Below are positions 16,936 through 24,916 of a DNA stretch of 64,000 bases, one piece after another. Positions within the stretch are counted from its first letter, which is position 1, and every line of letters begins with the position of its first letter. The translations under genes were made by a program, and so were the position numbers. The notes under the pieces are model-generated. The model did not search any database. It saw nothing but the letters and a program-made list of their open reading frames with translations, and had not been told where the DNA came from. This DNA is from Flavobacteriales bacterium (GTDB lineage Bacteria > Bacteroidota > Bacteroidia > Flavobacteriales_F > PHOS-HE28), in assembly GCA_019912395.1 (NCBI GenBank), contig JAIOIH010000053.1, positions 56,433-120,432 of the forward strand. Direction: 5' to 3'.

Positions 16936-18180
16936 CTATTCGATCACGAGCTTGCCGGTGGTACTGGAGTTAGCGGTATCAAAACGAAGGATGTACATGC
17001 CCTTGGCCCAACCGCTCACGTCAATGCTGCGTGTGCCGAGGCCGGAAAGACCGGTCCATTGCTGCTGCAACATCTGTTGGCCGGTGGCATTGAGCACGCG
17101 CAAGGTTCCTTCACGTGCGGGCACGTCCACGATCAGTTGTGCAATACCATTGGTCACCGGGTTCGGATAGGTGATAAGGCTGCCTTGGTGTGCTGAAAGC
17201 TCATTGATGTCCACGGTACCCACCAGTTCCTGATTGAAGCTCATGTCGCCCGTGGCACCTCCACCGTAGCCCGTAAAGACGATCTTCCAGATGTTGCCCG
17301 GAACGTCCTTCACGAAGTAGGTGGTGTCCGGGGCGATCGCATAACTGTTCGCTCCGAAGTCGTACCGCTTCCAATCCGAGCCGAGGATGTTCATCTGCGT
17401 ACTGAACGGGCCGGAGGTCCATTCGGCATCCGCCGTAGGTACGCCATTGACCTGAAGGGCGGTCACGTTCTTGTTCTGCAACACACCTGCGACGTTGTAT
17501 TCATAGGGGGTCAGCTGGAAGTACTTGGTGAAGACCAGGTCCCAGCTCGCGGTGGCGGGTTCGCGGTCCAGCGTGGCATTGGTCGTGAAGGACCAGTAGC
17601 CGAAGTTCTTTCCCGTGAAACCGGACTTGTTGAGCAAGGCATCGTGCGAGTCCGAGCCGTCAAGGTTGGCATAGGTGAATGAATAGACGCCGTTCGCCAA
17701 CGAGTTGATCCGCAGCTTTTTCCAAGTTGTGCCATCCGCGAGTTGAATGGCGTAGATCTTCGAGCCGACGATCACGTGCGTTGCCATGTTGTAATCGCCC
17801 CAGCCCACGTTGAAGCCGTCCGGGGCCTGGAGGTTGTTGCCGTGGTTGAGCGCGCTCACCGACCAGCTCGTGTCCGCATTTTCCACACGGGTCCAGTTCG
17901 CGGTATCCATGGCTTGCACGCCGTCCCAGTCGGCGAGGATCTCGCCAGTCTCATATACCACCAGTCCCTTGGCCGTATTCACACGGATCGAGGACGAGAA
18001 GCCGGTCATCTCGAAGGCCAGGTCCCATTCCGCCAGGGGAGCACGGCCCATTTCGCCGTTCGCCAGACTGTACCACACCTGCTCGGCATTGCCCGCATTG
18101 GTGGAAACGGTGACTGCTGTTTGTGCTTGGCTGGCTGCGGAAAGGCAGGCCACGGATAGAAGGAGTACTGTTCTTTTCAT
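16936..18180 (-). CDS. HmuY-like protein with T9SS type A sorting domain
   Basis: 414 residues from the ATG at 18180, supported by a signal peptide (1-19, ...SAASQAQ) and by a -7 box 20 bases upstream; a longer frame to 18366 looks spurious. Residues ~25-325 repeat the HmuY-like pattern (EQVWYSLANGEMGRAPLAEW, WDLAFEMTGF, ...DREPATASWDLVFTKYFQ). They align by eye with the lipoprotein at 13559-14536. The last ~75 residues are a T9SS sorting domain: LITYPNPVTNGIAQLIV, LRVLNATGQQMLQQ, WAKGMYILRFDT. A HmuY-type ligand binder exported through T9SS rather than as a lipoprotein is unusual. It is first in the minus-strand operon with the TonB receptor. Confidence 0.8.
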   Translation of the reverse strand: MKRTVLLLSVACLSAASQAQTAVTVSTNAGNAEQVWYSLANGEMGRAPLAEWDLAFEMTGFSSSIRVNTAKGLVVYETGEILADWDGVQAMDTANWTRVENADTSWSVSALNHGNNLQAPDGFNVGWGDYNMATHVIVGSKIYAIQLADGTTWKKLRINSLANGVYSFTYANLDGSDSHDALLNKSGFTGKNFGYWSFTTNATLDREPATASWDLVFTKYFQLTPYEYNVAGVLQNKNVTALQVNGVPTADAEWTSGPFSTQMNILGSDWKRYDFGANSYAIAPDTTYFVKDVPGNIWKIVFTGYGGGATGDMSFNQELVGTVDINELSAHQGSLITYPNPVTNGIAQLIVDVPAREGTLRVLNATGQQMLQQQWTGLSGLGTRSIDVSGWAKGMYILRFDTANSSTTGKLVIE

Positions 18181-18199
18181 GATGGTGCAAAGGAGCGGC

Positions 18200-18207
18200 C
18201 AAAGGTA
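18200..18207 (-). promoter_or_regulatory. Promoter -7 box TACCTTTG of the HmuY-like operon
   Basis: Minus-strand exact TAnnTTTG match ending 19 bases before the ATG at 18180. It supports that start and implies a leader of about 15 nt. No recognisable Fur box was seen around it. Confidence 0.55.
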
Positions 18208-18396
18208 GACCCCCACCATACCTCGATCGGGGTATTCCGAGGCGGTCTTTGTCATGGAAGTGTCCAATACGCAAGGCCGATATGGGCTCCCGGAGCGATC
18301 CCGATCCGGGTCCGGCTTTGCCGAATCTCCAAGAGCTGTGAAGGAGGCAAGGATGCCGGGGCACATATCTTAACATTGTGCTTCCTTCAGCCCCTC

Positions 18397-19737
18397 ATGC
18401 GCCGACGCACCCTTGGAACCTTGGTCCTGCTGGCCACCCTCAGCTTGGTCGGCGTGGTGTACACCCAAATGATCTGGCTGAAGCGTGCGCAGCAGCACGA
18501 GCACGAGCAGATCGCACTGCAGCTACAGCAGCAACAGCAGTTGGACAAGCAGTTCAACGACAGGGTCACCATCGCGCTCACCGAGGTGACCGAGCGCATC
18601 CTTTCCATCACCAAGGACCCCAGCGACCTCTTTGATGCCGTGAAGCAGGAACGGCCCAACTATTTCGCCGTCACCATCAACGATACCATCCACCCTTACT
18701 TACTGGAGGCCCTCCTGCAGCAGGAATTCAAGCGGCGCAACATCAATGAGGACTTCGAGTACGGCATTTACGATTGCTTCACGGACAGCATTGTCTACGG
18801 CAACTACGTGAGCCTCGGCGACAGTGTGCATGCCGACAGCGCGAGGCACAGCCAGTTGCTGAAACTGGACAAGGACGGCCACTATTTCGGGGTCTATTTT
18901 CCGCGGCGCACCTCTTCCCTTTGGACACCGGGAACCGAGGGAACCATCAACTGGGCATACCCCGCGACGGTCACCCTCATCATGTTCGCCTTTTTCGCGT
19001 ACAGCGTATGGGTGATCTTGCGGCAGAAGCGGTTGGGGGAGATGAAGAACGACTTCATCGGCAACATGACCCATGAGCTGAAGACGCCCATCAGCACCAT
19101 CGCCCTGAGCAGCGAAGTGCTCTGCGACCCCGACATCGTGAACGAGCCGGAACGATTGCGCAACTATGCCCGCATCATCCACTCGGAGAACGAACGCCTG
19201 CGACAACAAGTGGAACGGGTGCTGCAGCTGGCCACCTTGGACAATGGAGGGGGACTGAACATGGAGGCCGTGGACCTGCACGACATCCTGGAGGAAACGC
19301 TGAACTCCTTCGAGGTGCTGCTGAAGGAGCGTTCCGGCACCTGCACCATGGACCTGAACGCCAAGGAGCACCTTGTACGGGGGGACCGCATCCATCTGGG
19401 CAATGTCCTGTTCAACCTGCTGGACAATGCGGTGAAATACTCCAAGACCCCACCGCAGATACACATCTCCACTTCCAACGACAATAAGCATGTCCGTGTC
19501 AAGGTGGCCGACAAGGGCATCGGCATGCGCAAGGAGGACCTGCGGAATATCTTCGAGCGCTTCTTTCGCATCCACACCGGCAACGTCCACGATGTGAAAG
19601 GCTTCGGGCTGGGCCTGCACTATGTGGCGCAAATGGTGCGCGCGCATGGAGGAAAGATCCATGTGGACAGTACCTGGGGGCAGGGAAGCACCTTCACACT
19701 GGAGCTCCCCGTATGGAAAGGGGGCGGAAAAACCTGA
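18397..19737 (+). CDS. Sensor histidine kinase
   Basis: 446 residues from the ATG at 18397; the frame opens 21 bases earlier but this start gives RRR followed by a membrane segment (~7-27). A periplasmic region with a Gln-rich stretch (36-50) runs to a second membrane segment at ~187-208. HisKA carries the phospho-acceptor H226 in MTHELKTP. HATPase follows with N box NLLDNAVKYS, G1 VADKGIGM, F box IFERFF and G2 GFGLGLHY. It autophosphorylates and passes phosphate to the regulator at 19737, whose ATG overlaps its stop (TGATG). A TAACATTG sequence at 18371-18378 may be its -7 box. Signal unknown; it diverges from the heme-type operon, which may or may not be a target. Confidence 0.92.
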   Translation: MRRRTLGTLVLLATLSLVGVVYTQMIWLKRAQQHEHEQIALQLQQQQQLDKQFNDRVTIALTEVTERILSITKDPSDLFDAVKQERPNYFAVTINDTIHPYLLEALLQQEFKRRNINEDFEYGIYDCFTDSIVYGNYVSLGDSVHADSARHSQLLKLDKDGHYFGVYFPRRTSSLWTPGTEGTINWAYPATVTLIMFAFFAYSVWVILRQKRLGEMKNDFIGNMTHELKTPISTIALSSEVLCDPDIVNEPERLRNYARIIHSENERLRQQVERVLQLATLDNGGGLNMEAVDLHDILEETLNSFEVLLKERSGTCTMDLNAKEHLVRGDRIHLGNVLFNLLDNAVKYSKTPPQIHISTSNDNKHVRVKVADKGIGMRKEDLRNIFERFFRIHTGNVHDVKGFGLGLHYVAQMVRAHGGKIHVDSTWGQGSTFTLELPVWKGGGKT

Positions 19738-20456
19738 TGAACATGAAGAACGAGACCGAAAGTCCGACCAAAGGAACCCTGTTGCTCGTGGAGGACGACG
19801 AGAACCTGGGGTTCGTGGTGCAGGATGCCTTGGCACGAAAGGGATACACCGTCCATCTCTTCCGCGATGGCAAGGAGGGGCTGCAGCATTTCAACCGGAA
19901 CATCTATGACCTGTGCCTCATCGATGTGATGCTACCCAACAAGGATGGTCTCAGCCTCGCCCAGGACATCCGGCTCACGGACTTCCGCATACCCATCATC
20001 TTCCTCACCGCCAAGAGTCAGACCGAGGACCGCATCGCCGGCTTCAAGGCCGGGGGCGACGATTACATCACCAAGCCCTTCAGCCAGGAAGAACTGCTGT
20101 TGCGGATCGAAGCCATCCTGCGGCGCACCAAGGACAAAGGGCGAGCCCACGAAAACCGCGATGTGTTCACCTTCGGGGATTTCGTTTTCGACGACCGGAA
20201 CAAAACGCTCACCCACCCCAAGGCGGAACGCCGCCTGACCAAGAAGGAAGCCGCCGTGCTTAAGTTACTGAGCATGCACTTGGACCAAGTGCTGCCCCGC
20301 GAGCTCCTGCTTAACATGGTGTGGGGTGACGACAGCTACTTCCTCGGCCGGAGCCTTGACGTATTCATCAGCCGCCTGCGCAAATACCTTCAACTCGATG
20401 AGCGCGTGCGCATTGTGAACGTGCACGGCGTGGGCTTCAAGATGCAGGTGGATTGA
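19737..20456 (+). CDS. Response regulator, OmpR/PhoB family
   Basis: 239 residues from the ATG at 19737, which shares a base with the kinase stop codon (TGATG). The receiver domain (~14-130) has the acidic pair ED/DE (19-22), the phosphorylation site D63 in CLIDVMLPNKDG and the conserved FLTAKSQ lysine. A winged-helix DNA-binding domain follows (~145-238): LTKKEAAVLKLLSMH, ...PRELLLNMVWGDDSYFLGRSLDVFISRLRKYL. It forms a cognate pair with the kinase just upstream. The regulated genes are not evident from the sequence; candidates nearby are the divergent HmuY/TonB operon. Confidence 0.94.
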   Translation: MNMKNETESPTKGTLLLVEDDENLGFVVQDALARKGYTVHLFRDGKEGLQHFNRNIYDLCLIDVMLPNKDGLSLAQDIRLTDFRIPIIFLTAKSQTEDRIAGFKAGGDDYITKPFSQEELLLRIEAILRRTKDKGRAHENRDVFTFGDFVFDDRNKTLTHPKAERRLTKKEAAVLKLLSMHLDQVLPRELLLNMVWGDDSYFLGRSLDVFISRLRKYLQLDERVRIVNVHGVGFKMQVD

Positions 20457-20532
20457 CCCTTGTATGGTGCCATCAGCTTCCGGTGCATCAAGGTTCCATG
20501 CGCAGGCACCGTATGGAGCGACCCGATGGAAC

Positions 20533-20565
20533 AGCGGCGACGCACGTTTTTCAACGCACGCCGCT
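20533..20565. terminator. Possible bidirectional hairpin between regulator and yqeY
   Basis: AGCGGCG (20533-20539) pairs with CGCCGCT (20559-20565); the 19-base loop holds a TTTTT run. It lies in the 133-base gap between two convergent genes. The T run is in the loop, so terminator function is only a guess. Confidence 0.3.
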
Positions 20566-20589
20566 ACCGTCCCTACCCAACACCTTCGT

Positions 20590-21042
20590 TCAGCTTTCGC
20601 TGAGCACTTCCTTCACGGCCACGGCGATGGCCTTGCCATCGGCCTTGCCCGCTAATTTCTCATTCACGGCCTTCATCGCCTTGCCCATGTCCGCCATGGA
20701 ACTGGCACCGATGCTTGCCAAGGTCTCCTTCACCACCGCCTTCATCTCCGCCTCACCCATGCGCGCGGGCAAGTAGGCTTCGATGATCTTGGCTTGCGCA
20801 TCGTCTTCCGCCGCCAGGTCCGCGCGGCCCTGTTGATGGTAGATGGCCGCGGCTTCCGCGCGTTGCTTGTGCAACTTCTGCAGGATGCGCAGGCCGGTCT
20901 CCTCGCTCACTTCGCTCGTGCCTTCCTTGGTCAGTTCCATCAGCAATGCGCTCTTGATGGCCCGCAGCACGTTGAGGCGGTCCTTGTCACGAGCCAGCAT
21001 GGCGGCCTTGATGTCGGCATCGATGCGGTGCTGGAGGTCCAT
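20590..21042 (-). CDS. yqeY: GatB/YqeY domain protein
   Basis: 150 residues matching the stand-alone YqeY family over its full length: DLQHRIDADIKAAMLARDKD, LNVLRAIKSALLMEL, LRILQKLHKQRAEAA.IY, EAKIIEAYLPARM-like (AQAKIIEAYLPARMGEAEM) and GKAMKAVNEKLAGKADGKAI. The fold resembles the tail domain of the GatB amidotransferase subunit, which binds tRNA, but the role of free YqeY is not established. It follows ftsZ on the same strand after a 93-base spacer, an arrangement often seen in Bacteroidota. Confidence 0.92.
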   Translation of the reverse strand: MDLQHRIDADIKAAMLARDKDRLNVLRAIKSALLMELTKEGTSEVSEETGLRILQKLHKQRAEAAAIYHQQGRADLAAEDDAQAKIIEAYLPARMGEAEMKAVVKETLASIGASSMADMGKAMKAVNEKLAGKADGKAIAVAVKEVLSES

Positions 21043-21135
21043 GGTGATCAGATAATTAGAGGATCAGAAAATCTGATGATCCATGAGGGGCTTTTCATTT
21101 TCCAATTGTCCGATCTTCCGATTGTCCATTCGAAT

Positions 21136-22728
21136 TCAGTCGACGTTATCGTGCAGGAAGGGGTTGTTGCGGCGGAGCTCCACCTGCCGCTCCCCTGTTT
21201 CGTTGGTACCTTCGGAAAGCGTGTAGCGGCTGACGTTGCTGTCCGTACTGTGCGGCGTATCGCTCAACTCGATGTTCCTTCGCTTATAGGCGGGTTCGCG
21301 TTCCATTTCGGCGAGGCCATTGGGGGTACGCAGGCGCATGTTCACCTCACGCATGTGTGCCAAGCGGTCCTCCACACGGGCCTGGTGCTCGGCGGGTGAC
21401 AGCTGTGATGCGGCGGCATCCTCCACCCGCCCTGGGCCGACCGGTGCCTGTTGGGAAGGGACGGGAGCCGCTTCCTCTCCCTCGTGCAGGTCGTGGACCA
21501 CTTTTTCCTCCTCCTTGGGCTCCGCCCGAACCTCCACCTTGGGGCGCTCCACGCGCACAGGCTCGGACTCGAAGGGGAACCGGGCTTGTTCCTTCACCGG
21601 CACCTCCACTTTCCTGATGTATGGTTCGGTGGGCGCCTCCGGTGCCTTCGCGGAGGGAATGGCCCCCTGCAACGGATCGGTGATGGGCGAGGTGATCATC
21701 GTGGGCAGCTCGCTGTTGAGGTCGGTGACCTTCTTCTCGGGCAGGCGCTGCTCCAACGTGGCGGTGAGTTCGTTCGGATTGAACCCGGTCGCGATCACGG
21801 TTACGCGGATGCCTTCGCCAAGGCCTTCATCGGAGTGGTATCCCCAGATCACATCCGCGGTGCTGCCGGCAGCGTTCTGGATGTGGTTGGTGATCTCGGA
21901 GATCTCGTCCATGGAGATGGAGCGGTTTCCCAAGGCGATGTTGAGCAGTACGTACTTGGCACCCTTGATGTCATTGTCGTTCAACAACGGCGACGAAAGA
22001 GCGTCCTCCGCCGCACGCATGGCACGATCCTCCCCTTCGGCCTCGGCCATGCCCATGATCGCCACGCCGCTGCCGGTCATCACCGTGCGGACGTCCTCGA
22101 AATCCACGTTCACCTTGCCGGTCTTCATGATGATCTCCGCAATGCCGCGTGCCGCAGTGGCCAACACATTGTCCGCATGCGCGAAGGCCTCGTCCATGTC
22201 GAGGTTACCGTAGAGGTCGCGGAGGCGATCATTGTTGATCACCAGGAGCGTGTCCACCGCCTCGCGCATCTCCTCGATGCCGGCCAGGGCCTGGCTCTTT
22301 CGCTTGCGTCCCTCCCATTCGAACGGCATGGTGACGATGCCGACGGTGAGAATCCCCATGTCCCTTGCGATCCGGGCGATGACGGGCGCTGCGCCGGTCC
22401 CCGTTCCTCCACCCATCCCCGCGGTGACGAAGAGCATTTTGGTGCGCGGGGTGAGCATTTCCCTGATCTCGTCAAGGTTCTCCTGCGCCGCCGCGTTGCC
22501 CCTTTCGGGGATGCTTCCGGCACCGAGCCCCTCGGTGAGCGCGGCTCCGAGCTGCAACTTCACGGGCACTTGGCTCATGTCCAGCGCTTGCTTGTCGGTA
22601 TTGCAGATCAGGAAGTCCACGCCAGTGATGCCCTGGGAGTGCATGTAGTTGACGGCATTGCCACCGCCGCCACCGACGCCGATCACTTTGATGATCGAGG
22701 AGAGCTCGGAGGGAAGATCGAATTTCAT
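21136..22728 (-). CDS. ftsZ: Cell division protein FtsZ
   Basis: 530 residues. The GTPase core (~1-320) holds GVGGGGGNAVNYM (17-29), the tubulin signature GGGTGTG (106-112) and the catalytic T7 loop NVDFEDVRTVM (207-217). Residues ~321-515 form a long variable linker rich in E, P, V and R. The last residues NPFLHDNVD (522-530) are the conserved C-terminal peptide of Bacteroidota FtsZ, which binds FtsA and other partners. FtsZ polymerises into the Z ring at mid-cell. The protein is much longer than E. coli FtsZ (383) because of the linker, which is usual for the phylum. Last division gene of the dcw cluster, 50 bases after ftsA. Confidence 0.98.
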   Translation of the reverse strand: MKFDLPSELSSIIKVIGVGGGGGNAVNYMHSQGITGVDFLICNTDKQALDMSQVPVKLQLGAALTEGLGAGSIPERGNAAAQENLDEIREMLTPRTKMLFVTAGMGGGTGTGAAPVIARIARDMGILTVGIVTMPFEWEGRKRKSQALAGIEEMREAVDTLLVINNDRLRDLYGNLDMDEAFAHADNVLATAARGIAEIIMKTGKVNVDFEDVRTVMTGSGVAIMGMAEAEGEDRAMRAAEDALSSPLLNDNDIKGAKYVLLNIALGNRSISMDEISEITNHIQNAAGSTADVIWGYHSDEGLGEGIRVTVIATGFNPNELTATLEQRLPEKKVTDLNSELPTMITSPITDPLQGAIPSAKAPEAPTEPYIRKVEVPVKEQARFPFESEPVRVERPKVEVRAEPKEEEKVVHDLHEGEEAAPVPSQQAPVGPGRVEDAAASQLSPAEHQARVEDRLAHMREVNMRLRTPNGLAEMEREPAYKRRNIELSDTPHSTDSNVSRYTLSEGTNETGERQVELRRNNPFLHDNVD

Positions 22729-22778
22729 GGGTCGGAATTTTTCAGGTGTTCGGGGTAGGGTTGGATGGTGGGCGATGA

Positions 22779-24071
22779 TCAGGCTTCGTCGTCCCGGAAG
22801 ATGTCCGAGGCGCCTTTCAGCACTTGGTCGAAGAAGTTGCCCACCTTGGATGTTTGGCTGTGTGCCTTCACCTTGGGCGGAGCTTCCACCACCTTGCTGC
22901 GCCGGCGTTCGATGTAGTCGAAACCGCGCAGCACGAGGCCCACACCGGTGGCGAAAAGTGGACTGGTGACGTCCTCCACCTTGCTGTTGGCGAGGTGCTC
23001 ATTGGGGTAGCCGATGCGGGCGCTCATTCCGGTGACGTACTCGGTGAGCTGGCGCAGATGCTTCAGCTGAGCACCCCCGCCCGTGAGCACGATGCCGCCG
23101 CTGAGCTGCTTTTCCAGGCCGCTGTTCTTGATCTCGAAGTAGACGTGATCGAGGATCTCCTCCATCCGGCTCTGAATGATGTTCGCGAGGTTCTTCAGGC
23201 TGATCTCCTTGGGATCCCGGCCGCGAAGTCCGGGGATGCAGACCACCTCGTTCTCCTTGTTCTCGGAGGCGAGCGCGCTGCCGAAGCGATTCTTCAGCAA
23301 TTCGGCCTGGTCGCGCAGGATCGCGCAGCCCATTTTGATGTCATCGGTGATCACATTGCCTCCGAAGGGGATCACGGCGGTGTGGCGAATGATGTGGTCG
23401 CTGAAGATGGCGATGTCGGTAGTGCCTCCGCCAATGTCCACCAGCACCACACCGGCCTCCTTCTCCTCCGCGCTGAGCACGGCATCGGCACTGGCCAAGG
23501 GCTCGAGGATCAGCTCGGTGACGTCGAGCTTGGCACGGGCCACGCATTTGTTGATGTTGCGGGCCGCAGTGACCTGCCCGGTGATGATGTGGAAGTTGGC
23601 CTCCAGCCGAACGCCGCTCATGCCGATGGGGTCCTTGATGCCCTGCTCGCTGTCCACGATGTATTCCTGGGGAAGCACATGGATGATCTCCTCGCCGGGC
23701 ACCATGGCCAGCTTGTACATGTCGTCGATCAGCTGGTCGATGTCCTGCTGGCGGATCTCCTCCTCAAGGCTCTGGCGGGTGATCATTCCGCGGTGGTGCA
23801 TGCTGCGGATGTGCTGCCCGGCAATGCCCACGTTCACCGTGGTGATCTCCACGCCAGCGCTCTCCTCGGCCTCCTGCACGGCGGCCTGGATGCTTTCCAC
23901 GGTCCGCTGGATGTTGGTGACCACCCCGCGGTTCACTCCATCGCTTCGGCTCTTCCCCATGCCCATGATCTCGAGCTTGCCCTGCTCGTTCTTCCTCCCC
24001 ACGATGCAGGCGATCTTGGTGGTGCCAATGTCCAGCCCGGCGACTATTTCCTCGTTATGCTCCATGTTCAT
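22779..24071 (-). CDS. ftsA: Cell division protein FtsA
   Basis: 430 residues of the actin/Hsp70 fold: phosphate-1 loop GLDIGTTKIACIVG (12-25), phosphate-2 GVVLVDIGGGTTDIAIF and adenosine motif GGIVLTGGGAQLKHL. The SHS2 (1C) domain lies between, with TTVNVGIAGQHIRSM. The C-terminus ends FFDQVLKGASDIFRDDEA, consistent with the amphipathic membrane-targeting helix. FtsA anchors FtsZ filaments to the inner membrane and recruits later division proteins. It lies between ftsQ and ftsZ as in most dcw clusters; it begins 38 bases after the ftsQ stop. Confidence 0.97.
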   Translation of the reverse strand: MNMEHNEEIVAGLDIGTTKIACIVGRKNEQGKLEIMGMGKSRSDGVNRGVVTNIQRTVESIQAAVQEAEESAGVEITTVNVGIAGQHIRSMHHRGMITRQSLEEEIRQQDIDQLIDDMYKLAMVPGEEIIHVLPQEYIVDSEQGIKDPIGMSGVRLEANFHIITGQVTAARNINKCVARAKLDVTELILEPLASADAVLSAEEKEAGVVLVDIGGGTTDIAIFSDHIIRHTAVIPFGGNVITDDIKMGCAILRDQAELLKNRFGSALASENKENEVVCIPGLRGRDPKEISLKNLANIIQSRMEEILDHVYFEIKNSGLEKQLSGGIVLTGGGAQLKHLRQLTEYVTGMSARIGYPNEHLANSKVEDVTSPLFATGVGLVLRGFDYIERRRSKVVEAPPKVKAHSQTSKVGNFFDQVLKGASDIFRDDEA

Positions 24072-24109
24072 TTTTCTCTCGTAAGGGCCCTGGTTTCCGG
24101 GTTGCCGGT

Positions 24110-24916
24110 TCAGTATGGTGTTCGTTTGATGCAGACCACTTGGTCGTCAAAGCGCAGATCGATCGTGCTGTAGCGTCGCCAGTCCGTTTGCGGGATCCCC
24201 TCGCTGAAGAACATGCGCAGCTTGGCCAATCGTTGGGCGAGCTGGGTCCCGTCGCCAACACGCACCCGCATCATCCCCACGGAGGGGATCAGCGTGATGT
24301 TTCCGTCGGGATCCATCACGGCCTGGGTGAACATTGCGTTCCAAAGCGGGTCGGCCATGAGGGTGCGGGCCATGGCATGGATGGCGCGGCTGTGCGTTTG
24401 GAGCGTGAGGCTGTCGTTCTCCTCGGCCACGTTCACCGGGTCGCAGGTGGCGAAGGGTTCCGCGAGCTGACCGGTGACCACCAGCACGCGGGCGGTGTAG
24501 TTCCGGTTCAGCGGCATGGTCCAGCCCTCCTTGTCGATGTAGAAGCCCGAACCGTTGGCGTTCACCACGCGCACGATGGGTTCCCGTTGGCGGGCCCGCA
24601 CATGGAGAACGCCGTCCATGGTGTGGTACACATCGGCCTCGGCCACGCAAGGAATGGCCCGCAAGCGCTGCTCTATCGCCGTCTCGTCCACTTTGTTGAC
24701 GGGGGTGCCGATCACCGGACCGGCCCCGTTGAGCACCTCCTGCTTGAGCGCTTCGGTACTGATGAAGTGCATGCCGTTACCCAGGTCCATCTCCACTTGG
24801 ATATCACGCACCGGAAGGCTGTCGCCGCTGCGCTCCACAAAGCCCAGGCCGGCGAGCACGGCGCAGCCCACCACGGCTTTCGCCGCAACACGCAGGATAT
24901 GCTTCGTTCTGCTCAT
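24110..24916 (-). CDS. ftsQ: Cell division protein FtsQ/DivIB
   Basis: 268 residues with one N-terminal membrane segment (~9-25, VAAKAVVGCAVLAGLGF) and a periplasmic part. A POTRA-like region follows (LPVRDIQVEMDLGNGMHFIS...IEQRLRAIPCVAEADVYHTMDGVLHVRARQREPIVRV), then the FtsQ beta domain with GFYIDKEGWTMPLN and VLVVTG. FtsQ links the cytoplasmic ring to the FtsWI synthase complex. Sequence conservation is low, as usual in the phylum; identification rests on architecture and position. The ATG overlaps the murC stop (ATGA at 24913-24916). Confidence 0.92.
   Translation of the reverse strand: MSRTKHILRVAAKAVVGCAVLAGLGFVERSGDSLPVRDIQVEMDLGNGMHFISTEALKQEVLNGAGPVIGTPVNKVDETAIEQRLRAIPCVAEADVYHTMDGVLHVRARQREPIVRVVNANGSGFYIDKEGWTMPLNRNYTARVLVVTGQLAEPFATCDPVNVAEENDSLTLQTHSRAIHAMARTLMADPLWNAMFTQAVMDPDGNITLIPSVGMMRVRVGDGTQLAQRLAKLRMFFSEGIPQTDWRRYSTIDLRFDDQVVCIKRTPY

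Noticed and set aside
21451..22758. Long open frame on the plus strand opposite ftsZ
   Set aside because: It is fully antisense to a certain gene, His/Gly/Arg-rich without family motifs, a by-product of high GC and codon bias. Similar long shadow frames opposite ftsA, murC and the surface protein at 5561-8704 were dropped for the same reason.
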